64,000 nt of DNA from Paragorgia papillata (lineage: Eukaryota; Cnidaria; Anthozoa; Scleralcyonacea; Coralliidae), in contig JAWNZC010000367.1 of NCBI GenBank assembly GCA_035771165.1, positions 902,001 through 966,000 on the forward strand. Direction: 5' to 3'. Shown here piece after piece: positions 21,248-30,065 of this stretch. Within the stretch, counting starts at the first letter, position 1. Each line of letters starts with the position of its first letter. The position numbers and the translations under genes are program-made. The notes under the pieces were generated by a model that saw nothing but the letters and a program-made list of their open reading frames with translations, was not told the DNA's origin and made no database searches.

Positions 21248-22794
21248 CTATGGAAGCCCAGGAGGCTCACAACAACTTTTTATTTTTGCGTTTCAACTTT
21301 TTATTTTTATGTTTCAACTTTTTATTTTTATTTATTTTTGCGTTTCAACTTTTTATTTTTGCGTTTTAACTTTTTATTTTTGCGTTTCAACTCTTTATTT
21401 TTAATTTTCAACTTTTTATTTTTGCGTTTCAACTTTTTGTTTTTGCGTTTCAAGTTTTTATTTTTGCATTTCAACTTTTTATTTTTGCGTTTCAACTTTT
21501 ATTTTTGCATTTCAACTTTTTATTTTTGCGTTTAACCCTTTATTTTTAACTTTCAACTTTTTATTTTTAACTTTCAACTTTTTATTTTTAACTTTCAACT
21601 TTTTATTTTTAACTTTCAACTTTTTACTTTGCGTTTCAACTTTTTATTTTTGCATTTCAACTTCTTATTTTTGCGTTTCAACTCTTTATTTTTAACTTTC
21701 AACTTTTTATTTTTAACTTTCAACTTTTTATTTTTAACTTTCAACTTTTTATTTTTAACTTTCAACTTTTTACTTTGCGTTTCAACTTTTTATTTTTGCA
21801 TTTCAACTTTTCATATTTGCGTTTTAACCTTTTATTTTTAACTTTCAACTTTTTATTTTGTAAAAATGAAAAGGAAAAGTTATAACACAAAAATGAAAAG
21901 TTGAAACGCAAAAATTTTTTTGGTGAGCGTAGACCATGATATAACCTTTATTAAAGTCTTTTGAGCAACACAGACAGTTAGATACACTTAAGTTTACTTA
22001 CTGTCACAGCTTCTATTACTTCGTCAGGTCCAATTAACTCCTTCATCGTGCCTACGAATATTCATAGCTTTTCTTTTTAAAGTGGACAAGCTAAAGGTAG
22101 ATAACATATTTGTTTCTTTAGACAAAATATAAAAATATGCCATGATGCGACTTGAAAAGCCAACATTAGTATTTATTTAACTGACCTCCAACTACAAGCA
22201 AACTCTGTCTCATCTTCCCCGCCAGTTCTTTAATTCGTTCATACATGTCTATAACGTATTAAAATTCGGATAACAATCTGACTTTTTACTCCACAAAAAT
22301 ATATTTCTTTGCCATAGTTTTACTGAATAAATATACCTTCAGATATATCTTCTGGTAAGTCCGCCATATTGGTTTGCCCCGCAAAGCATCATGGTTTACG
22401 CTCACCAAAATTTTTTTGCGTTTCAACGTTTTAAAATACAAAAAGTTGAAAGTTAAAAATAAAATGTTGAAACGCAAAAATGAAAAGTTGAAACACAAAA
22501 ATAAAAAGTTGAAACGAAAAAATAAAAAGTTGAAACGAAAAAATAAAAAGTTGAAACACAAAAATAAAAAGTTGAAACGTCAAAATAAAAAATTGAAACA
22601 TAAAAATAAAACGTTTAACTCTTTCCTGTCCGAATTGGTCTTTAGTATTTTATTCTGGCTAGCGCCAGACGATTTTATTCACCTCTGGAGAAGCCCTCGG
22701 ACAGGAATGAGTTAAACAAAGAAATAAAAAGTTAAAAACAAAAAGTTAAAACATGAAAATAAAGAGTTGTTGTGAGCCTCCTGGGCTTCCATAG
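21248..22794. mobile_element. 1547-bp foldback element with 6-bp target duplication
   Basis: The outer ends ctatggaagcccaggaggct (21248) and its complement (ending 22794) are flanked by identical acacga copies at 21242-21247 and 22795-22800. The arms are tandem arrays of a roughly 20-bp unit (tttttatttttgcgtttcaa-like): about 600 bp on the left in one orientation and about 350 bp on the right in the opposite one. The inner ends form a second inverted pair (ggtgagcgtagaccatgat near 21921, its partner near 22388). The middle 21943-22387 is unique and has no recognised gene. It sits in the SPG11 intron 19989-23403. Confidence 0.88.
22619..22711. mobile_element. 93-bp TTAA-flanked MITE nested in foldback arm
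   Basis: The ends ctctttcctgtccga (22619) and tcggacaggaatgag (to 22711) match with one mismatch. TTAA lies on both sides (22615-22618 and 22712-22715). It interrupts the right arm array of the foldback element, so it inserted later. Confidence 0.75.
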
Positions 22795-22917
22795 ACACGA
22801 GAGAACATTGAAAATTACGAGGTAATAGGCCGAGTGATTTTTGTTGTTCTCGAGTGTTTGTAACCCCTGGTAAAACACAATACACGAGTTTATGAAATAG
22901 CTTCTCAATCGTCTATT

Positions 22918-23109
22918 AGGCCTACCCTAAACGTCGCACAATAGACGAATTTAACTCGAATTAACTTCGTCGGTAATTGCCCCGACGAATTTAATTCGTG
23001 CGTCGAATTTAATCGAGTTATACGTCGCAGTCTCGTCGAATAAAATTCAAACAATTAAATTCGTCTGAATTAATTATATCGTCTATTGTGCGACGTTTAG
23101 CGGAGGCCT
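22918..23109. mobile_element. MITE, TIR aggcct...aaacgtcgcacaat, copy 1
   Basis: The ends share aggcct followed by ctaaacgtcgcacaatagac; the right end has the complement gtctattgtgcgacgttta to 23109. The body is made of gaattt/aaattcgtc inverted blocks. A longer member is at 45752-46146. It lies in an SPG11 intron. Confidence 0.75.
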
Positions 23110-23403
23110 TATAGTAGGATTCGCGAAGGACGTGGTAATATTGGTGCATATTAGATTAATCAATGGTGTATATTAGTACCCAATAGTCTCATGTTGAATT
23201 TATAATTAAGAAATGTGGTAATAAACGGTCCTTTGTTTGTGCCGTTATTCTCTGATTTCGTAATTATGAGTTCAGTTTGCGCGACCTTTACCGGGTTTCA
23301 AAACTCATGCACATGATCAAATATTTTTCCTTGATTGGCTAATTAGCTGGAGAACGTAAATTCACAGATAGAATATTAATTATGTTATTTTACTCTTTAA
23401 AAG

Positions 23404-23572
23404 GAAAACAAACTGAAAATAGCTCTGCTTAAGTACTTGGACAAGTATCATTCCGAGGACACGGAGAAACATCTACTTGTGGCTTACCGCTTTAACATGC
23501 ACCGCGAGGTCGCAATCAGTCTGAAAACCTCCGCTGATTTGCAAGTGAAGAAACTGGTTAAACGGGAGTTAA
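23404..23572 (+). CDS. SPG11: Spatacsin C-terminal domain exon
   Basis: The acceptor tttaaaag and donor ttaa|gtaagt bound 169 nt. It encodes KLKIALLKYLDKYHSEDTEK followed by HLLVAYRFNMHREVAISLK, matching the spatacsin block that follows LLTGIGR (lk.aLLdYlkr..p.D.eky.mval.FsMyreiA). It ends with one base that makes Ser with the next exon. Confidence 0.9.
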
Positions 23573-23662
23573 GTAAGTTTAAGCTACTTTTGGTGATCTG
23601 ATATCCATTTTGTCGCAGTATATTTTGCTTTTCATGTGGACATATATTTTTTTCATATTTGT

Positions 23663-23703
23663 TATTGTTGTTGTTGTTGTTGTTGTTGTTCAACAACAAC
23701 GAG
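23663..23703. repeat. (TTG)n microsatellite with short hairpin
   Basis: Nine or so TTG units followed by caacaacaac, so it can fold back. Intronic. Confidence 0.9.
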
Positions 23704-24780
23704 CGGCAGATGGTAACACGACAAGAAAGACAAAAGTACTGCTTATTTTGAAAACAACACACTTGAACATGTCAGCGGCTAGTTGTTACTTAAAACGAGG
23801 TAAACACTAAGTGACAGAGAGTGAGCCTCGCTATTGCGAAAATGGGTCTACTTGACAGATGGAAAATAATAGAACCTGGCTCCAACATAATGCCCGAACC
23901 TAATTTTGCACGTGGTCATTTATGGACAATGGTCCTTGTAGAAGTTTGTTGGATGCGCAGTAAAGTTCAATACATACCTTGACGCAGTCTTCAGAAGAGG
24001 GGGCTTCTTTTTTGTTTAGTGCTTTCTTAAAGTGCTTATGAAACGAAAATTAAGTTTGTCTTGTTTGAAAGTACTTGTAAAATAGCAAAGTAACATCTTT
24101 TGCAGTTTTTTGCTTCCTTGCTTTGTTTTTAAGATATCACAGTTTGTTTTATAAGCGAAAATGACGTCACAACGTGGATAATGACCTACCAGGAAAGGTT
24201 ATATATCTTTTCTATTATCAGACGGATCACTAATTCGAAGCAATTATGCGTGTGTGTTTTTCCCATACAACAACAATAATATACATTTTCAACTGATTCC
24301 GTTTAATAATAGCGAAGATATATAACATTTCCATGCAGTAAGTCATTATGCAATGTCACTGGTTAGTTTCACATATAAAACAAACTGAAATATCTCAACA
24401 ACGAAGCAAGGAAACAAAAACTACAAAAGTTGTTACTCTGCATGTCATTTCAAGAGTACTTTCAAATAAGACAAACTTTATTTTCGTTGCATTTAAAACT
24501 ACGCCATGATTCGCTACGGAGTTGTTCCTTTTTTCGCGTTAACAAACTGTATTTTATCCAGCATTTTTAAAGTACCCATCTCACCTGTGGGTATATTACA
24601 TATTCGTAATCTTTGAGTTCTCCTGGGAAAAATTGTAATATATATTCTCGTTTCTTGAACTTTTTCGCTGTCAGAGTTGGTAACTACTTACCGGATGTGA
24701 CGTCGAAAAACGAATGAACTTTTTAGCATCTGCTAAAAGCTAACTAACACTTTTAGCTAAAACTAACACTTTTCTTTTAG

Positions 24781-24857
24781 GTGCAAACAGTGAAGTACGT
24801 TCTATGCTGGTTTCCATCGCGCAATCCTATACCTATGCCATGGAAAATTTTAAGGAG
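24781..24857 (+). CDS. SPG11: Spatacsin C-terminal domain exon
   Basis: The acceptor cttttag and donor gag|gtaaac bound 77 nt. Two bases complete Ser from the exon at 23404, then 25 codons including VRSMLVSIAQSYTYAMENFK. The sequence itself is weakly diagnostic, but position and phase fit exactly between the flanking exons. Confidence 0.8.
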
Positions 24858-24929
24858 GTAAACTTAAGTAGCAATCACAGATGGAAAAGCATCGCAACCT
24901 GGAAACCTAGTTTCCAGAGATGCTTTTGT

Positions 24930-25220
24930 GTCTCAGATTTTTATGAAATGTCCATCTATTTTTCAACCAAATTCAACCAACATTTAGGGGGTTGGTCCTT
25001 GGTCAGTGGCCAACCCTTCCACAAAGTTACATAACAATACTTTTTGAGATATCTTGGTGACGGACAAACCAACAAACAGACAAAAACAAACAAACAAGCA
25101 AACAAACAAACAAACAAACAAACAAACAAACAAACAAACAAACAAACAAACAAACAAACAAACAAACAAACAAACAAACAGACAGACAGACAGACAAGCA
25201 AACAGACAAGCAAACAGGCC

Positions 25221-25254
<34 letters not shown>

Positions 25255-25290
25255 GGTTAAACTATGATCTCCTTGCGGAGGTAATTATAA
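24930..25290 (-). repeat. SINE-like repeat with (CAAA)n and (CAGA)n arrays
   Basis: Around 25042-25070 the text atatcttggtgacggacaaac leads into about 100 bp of CAAA, then CAGA arrays to 25254, and closes with actatgatctccttgcgg. The style matches widespread invertebrate SINE-like repeats, here in the intron 24858-25381. Open frames in it are artefacts. Confidence 0.6.
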
Positions 25291-25381
25291 ATTAAAATGT
25301 AATCAACGAAAAAGTAATTATGGTAGAGCATTTCCCATTTCGGAATGCTGGTTTGTAAAATCAATCTGTTTTCTGTTTCAG

Positions 25382-25689
25382 GAAGGTTGTCTTTTGCAGG
25401 CACTCGAATGTGCAAAGAAACACCGACTTGTCGAACTGCAAAAACATCTCCTTCCCACTGGCATGGTGATTTTAGATTTAAACGATAAGTCTCTTGGCGA
25501 ATTTCTAGCCAAGTACAATAACTTTTTCGAGGCCTATATTGTGGCCGATGCTTATAACAAGCGTTCACTGGACACGTGGGTCGAGCCAGTGTTTAACCAC
25601 GTGATACTTGGTGGAGACTTTAAGTACTTCAATGAGATTTGCAGTGTTTTTCAAGTACCAACCGCCATCTTGTCTGAGTTGGTTGTGAG
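25382..25689 (+). CDS. SPG11: Spatacsin C-terminal domain exon (largest)
   Basis: The acceptor ctgtttcag and donor gag|gtaagt bound 308 nt. It encodes 102 residues: EGCLLQALECAKKHRLVELQ, then a stretch with LGEFLAKYNNFFEAYIVADAY and HVILGGDFKYFNEICSV. This matches the spatacsin pattern of A..CA.qA.LVaLQ followed by a .F..y..F.qA.iva.AY segment. It ends with two bases that make Arg with the last exon. Spatacsin acts with spastizin and AP-5 in lysosome reformation (established knowledge of the family). Confidence 0.92.
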
Positions 25690-26700
25690 GTAAGTGTAAT
25701 ATTCCGTACGAGTAAAGTTGATGGTTGTATTTTTGAATTTCTCTCTTTTTCAGTAATCCGAAAATTATGATAGCCATATAGTTGAATTTGGGAGAGTGCA
25801 TGGAATTGATATTTTCATTTAAACTTACATTGTAATGGCTTGTAAGATATTTCTAAGCTCAGCACATTATAATTAGATCATAAAATGGCATTGTGACAAC
25901 CCACGAAAATTTCATTGAAAAATATTAAAACATTGCAAAGTAAACTTTTCAATAACACCATTTTGGTGTGAAAAATTGACCGCAGAAAAACGACTTGAAA
26001 AGTCCTTATTTTGCTTGTTGTAAGAAAACATACATGTATTTCAATTTTTTTTGCATAGAAAATCAGCACAAAATAAATATTTGTGACAAAATTGAAACAA
26101 AAAAGTAACAAGTGCTAGTTATCAAATGCTAGTCTCGGTATAATGAACTCAGGGTTCCCACTATTGAAAGAACATGAAATTCAAGGACTTTCAAGGATCT
26201 TCTAAGGACCGATATCAATGGACCGAGATATGCAAAAAATATGAAACTTGTTTTATGCCGAAAATTAGGCTGAACTCTCACGTAAACTTACTTAGATCTA
26301 TTGCTAACACACTTTGTTTGATATCAGTTATTTTAACATGGTTAATAACATATATGACAAAATCACTGCATCCTGGTTGGTCGAGAGGAGTGCAATTTTA
26401 ATGTAATACAGTGCAGAAAAGGTGTAATACAGTGCAGAAAAATGAAATACAATGCAAAATTCAATGATATTAAGCATTCTGATTGCATAATAAACAACGC
26501 GAAACTACCGGAAGGCCAACGAAATGCCTATGCGGATTTTGAAGGATGTTTTTTCCTTCACGAGAAAATCCAATATGGCGGCCAAAACACAGAGTTGTTG
26601 AAGAACGTTTTGATGAGTGGTATATAACTTCGTAGCTGGAAGAACATTTGTCTAACATTTTCATGCAATTTTGAAAAGAAAAACTCGTGAGTTTTTCAAA
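25690..26700. other. SPG11 intron sequence
   Basis: No exon was recognised. Around 26150-26215 and 26900-26965 there are paired tcaagga / tccagg stretches with roughly inverted similarity that flank the palindrome at 26711, so it may be part of a larger element. Confidence 0.4.
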
Positions 26701-26710
26701 GACCTCAAAT

Positions 26711-26893
26711 AGACCTTATTCCAAAATGGCCGCCGAATTAGAATTCTTTTATGTACATATAAATTATCCCTTATGACCTCGTTTTAAAGTAAAAATTCTT
26801 TTGAATTTCCCACATGAAAACGAGTTCATAAGGGCTAATTTATATGTATATAAAAGAATTTTAAGTTGGCGACAATTTTGGAATAAGGTTTAC
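26711..26893. mobile_element. Palindromic MITE in SPG11 intron
   Basis: The ends agaccttattccaaaat and attttggaataaggttt, with inner arms atgtacatataaatt...cccttatg and their complements, give arms of about 75-80 bp. No coding content. Confidence 0.75.
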
Positions 26894-27066
26894 GATTTTC
26901 AAGGATTTCCAGGCTTGGAATTTGATTTTTCAAATTCAAGAACTTTCCGGGATTTTTAAGAACCCTGGAAATTCCGTGAACTGCTAGAATGGGTGGACAT
27001 TGTTCCGTTTACTATGCTTATTTCATTCCTTGAAACCGATTTTGAATTCGTTTCATTATATTATAG

Positions 27067-27244
27067 ATATCGGTCCGAACTTCAGCGTAATTCCTCAGCT
27101 ATTGTCCATATGAAGAAAGTAATGCGTTTTGAAAGAGACATTCTTTCTCGTTATAAGTTAGCCGTTGAGCTTGGATATCGCGATGAAATAGAAAGCATAA
27201 GACAAAGCGAAGCTGGAGCACTTGTTCGGGACAGACGTGAGTAA
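27067..27244 (+). CDS. SPG11: Spatacsin last recognised exon with stop
   Basis: The acceptor attatag precedes the exon. One base completes Arg, then 58 codons end in TAA at 27242-27244. The translation includes VMRFERDILSRYKLAVELGY then RDEIESIRQSEAGALV, resembling the spatacsin C-terminus (..RYKLAyEhkl.di...L). Adding all eight exons gives 1203 nt: 400 residues plus stop. Caution: cagac|gtgagt at 27232-27240 is a good donor, so some transcripts may splice to one more short exon instead of using this stop. Confidence 0.85.
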
Positions 27245-27312
27245 TTCTGGTTTCAGGTACACCACCTTATCCATTCCAACAAAGATTTCCGAGGTAACCC
27301 CGATAATATAGA

Positions 27313-27318
27313 AATAAA
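27313..27318 (+). terminator. Candidate polyadenylation signal for SPG11
   Basis: AATAAA lies 69 bp after the TAA at 27244. It is a common hexamer in AT-rich DNA, so support is positional only. Confidence 0.4.
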
Positions 27319-27319
27319 G

Positions 27320-28900
27320 TTAATAATTTATAGGTAAATACCGGCTGACACAAAAAAAGTTTATAAAATGTAAATCATTATAAAAATTGATATGTCCTCT
27401 CTATCAACATAATTTTTGTTTTAGAGTATTCCTTAGTTTAAAATGATGCATTGATATTAAGATATGCAACTTGATAAGGTTTAATTAAGATCCAATATAG
27501 CTCAGAATAAAATATGCAGGTCAAAGAAATGGTTTGTTTGAAAAAGTTCAAAATCTGACGTCACGTCAATATGATATTCACATGCACAGTGGTTGAAAAT
27601 TATTTGGCCTATATGAAATGACAAACATACATGGAAATTTATATGGACATATTCGTGTTACACGGGAGAATTTTCAACAACGATTTTGACGCAACATGTT
27701 GCCGCGACTAAATTTATGCGTGTAACATGCGACTTGTAGACAATTTTCAACGACATTTTCTTGCAGCAACAAATCTTTATTAATAATAGGCATCCTACAC
27801 ATGCATGTGCACCGCTGTTCCATTGTTACCTCGCCCCAAACCTCGCTTGACTATTGCATTGTCAAGAATAATCAATAACATTAAAGGTTGTTATTGTTCA
27901 AGGCTTCCAGTTTGGGTACATCAGAAGTAATATCAATATCTATAGTGAAGACAATAAGATTATACTAATTTAAAGGTGAATCACGATCGCTACTGCGCAT
28001 TTGCGTCACCTTAACGTCTATAGACGTCCTCAAACACGTTACCGAGCGACCAAGAATGTGTTTCCACGTCCTCTAGCAACTTGTGTATTGTTTCCCTCGG
28101 TCGTTCATCAAGTTTCGCCGTGGTCGTTTCAAAGGGTCTGGGAATAAATAAGAGGTCCTCTGACCCAACAGTTTGTCTCGTGGTAGAGGTATTATCTGGG
28201 AACCTTCGATCGTTTTCAATTCAAAGTAGTGAGAGTGCCGAGGGAAGCGACGAAGAAAGAGAAGTAGAAAGAGTAGCAGGAAGAGTTAGAGTACAAGGAA
28301 GAGGACGAGGCAGAGGTGGAGTACATGTTGGCCAAGGAAGAATTGTTTTTAGGCTTTTAGCTGGCGTTTGTGTTTTGCTCGAAATCCAAGATGGCCACCA
28401 GTAAAAATCAAATGGCTAAAAAAGGTGCCAGACCTTGCTGAAAATACTTTAAATGACTTTTTAGTTCAATCACAGAAGTGAACAACAAAATCCAATATGG
28501 CTGCCGGTTGTTGCGGTTACAAAGTGTTGGCATTCAAAGGGTTAATATTATTTGAATTCGAATTAATTTCAAACTTGACTAAGGGACTGATTACAGAGAT
28601 TTTCAGCCCAAAATTCGCAATTGTCAAGTAAATGTTGCTTTATTTGGACAAAGTTACGTTACTTTTACTGCAGTTTTACACTGTTATTTATGTCGATGCA
28701 TTTTTTTTGGAAATTTCGTTTATAAAAAGATTGTTATAGTCTTAGCTAATCCGCGAAAACGTCTTCACGAAAACTAATTAATTTATTAAGTCTTCGATAC
28801 GATCACGAAATACATAAACACAGTTTTGATGCTCTATTTCAGTTCCTTTCAGCCTTACTTATTCAGATGCAGTCATGCAAGTAAACGAACGCGTATACCG
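27320..28900. other. Intergenic; one low-complexity open frame
   Basis: A frame at 28081-28404 (+) has an SSESAEGSDEEREVERVAG stretch followed by RVRVQGRGRGRGG. Acidic then Arg-Gly-rich low complexity of this kind occurs near the N-termini of some transposase-derived proteins, but nothing else supports a gene. No other feature was recognised. Confidence 0.3.
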
Positions 28901-28911
28901 CAGCGAGTTAA

Positions 28912-29174
28912 AGGCACAGTGCAGCGTACACGAGCATGCGCACTGAGACCTTTTTAATTGAAAAATTCATTAACAAAATCAAATTGAATACATTTCTACA
29001 AACCTCATCAGATTCTTTAGATTCGTGTCCCTCTCTTTCATCCAAAATCATATCGCTATCCTCCAGAATGGAGCCGAATTCTTCACTTTCCGCCATTTCG
29101 TAGAAGTGCGCCCGCGCAAACTAACAAAAATTCATGCGGTTTTTATTTATCACGTGACACGCTGCACTGTGCCT
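28912..29174 (-). mobile_element. 263-bp TTAA MITE carrying a first-exon-like segment
   Basis: A perfect 16-bp TIR, AGGCACAGTGCAGCGT at 28912-28927 and its complement at 29159-29174, is bounded by TTAA at 28908-28911 and 29175-29178. The minus strand holds an ATG in good context, a short acidic reading frame and a splice donor (29004-29096). TTAA duplication suggests piggyBac or Kolobok descent. Confidence 0.8.
29004..29096 (-). CDS. Acidic first exon inside TTAA MITE (putative)
   Basis: Thirty-one codons from ATG (context acgaaATGgcgg) to a GAG|GTTTGT donor. The peptide starts MAESEEFGSILEDSD and stays highly acidic. An acidic N-terminus is usual in piggyBac transposases, and TTAA is their target, so this may be the retained exon 1 of an internally deleted element. 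Family assignment is inference. Without the remaining exons it cannot encode an enzyme. Confidence 0.4.
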
Positions 29175-29946
29175 TTAAACGCTTATACAGTTTTTCAGCC
29201 CGCTTTGCCGGGACGATACGATTACATGGACATTTTCATCCCGGTCAATCGGGCGCGACAACCGAGACCCCGGCTAGCCGGGCTGGCCCAGTCCACCCCC
29301 TTATTTCCTCGAATTTTTATGTATATGTTTGTTTTATAAGAAGGGTAATTCGAATATCTTTTTGACGTCAGATTTTAAACTGTTTAGACCTTTATTAAAC
29401 ATTATATCATATTTTCATATCAGTGCATCCCGTTTAAAGTAAGGAACAGTCTAACAATTATTAACAATTATTATCTTGATATAGAAATTTCTACAATCAT
29501 TTGAATTTTATGCTCTTTTTTGTGTGTCGCCCACGGTATATCATGAACGTATCAGTATCTGGTATTCTGGTGCTAAGTCTATCATCAATCGTATCTTGAC
29601 GATAATACATTGTTGCAGGCTATAATGTGTCCGTTAAGCAAAAGGCTCTTTGATAACAACCAAATAATTGAGTAGTAGAATGAACACGACAAAGTTATTA
29701 ACAATAATGAAATTATTAATTTAAATACAATTAATATGTATATATAATCATTTTGGAAATTCTCCGATTAATTATTTAATTTTAAGAACAGACCTTGCAA
29801 TTTGCTTTGATAAACGCATTTGCCATGGTGAATGTTGAAAAGCTTTTAGAAGAACTGGAAACCTAGCAGATTCTGTTTTTACTCTGCTAACATTGCCATT
29901 CACTATAACAAATGCGTTTTTCAAAGCAATTTTAACATATGCATGT

Positions 29947-29998
29947 TTAGTTTAGTTTAGTTTAGTTTAGTTTAGTTTAGTTTAGTTTAGTTTAGTTT
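29947..29998. repeat. (TTTAG)n array
   Basis: About ten TTTAG units followed by a twice-repeated gggtcagccactgttaggg block (30010-30056). Confidence 0.9.
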
Positions 29999-30065
29999 CG
30001 TTTAGTTTAGGGTCAGCCACTGTTAGGGTTTAGTTTAGGGTCAGCCACTGTTAGGGGCTAGTGTA

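Noticed and set aside
21221..21841. Phe/Leu-rich frames suggesting a membrane protein (LFLRFNFLFL)
   Set aside because: They are translations of the foldback element's AT-rich subrepeats, with inverted counterparts on the other strand.
25027..25295. KQTNKQTN and VCLFVCLF open frames
   Set aside because: CAAA/CAGA repeat artefact in an intron.
28081..28404. 107-codon protein-coding gene
   Set aside because: Low-complexity Arg-Gly and acidic stretches only; no splice structure, homology or conserved domain was recognised.
29947..30056. TTTAG/gttaggg text as telomeric repeat
   Set aside because: The unit is mostly TTTAG, not a clean TTAGGG or TTTAGGG array, and it is interrupted by a duplicated non-telomeric block.
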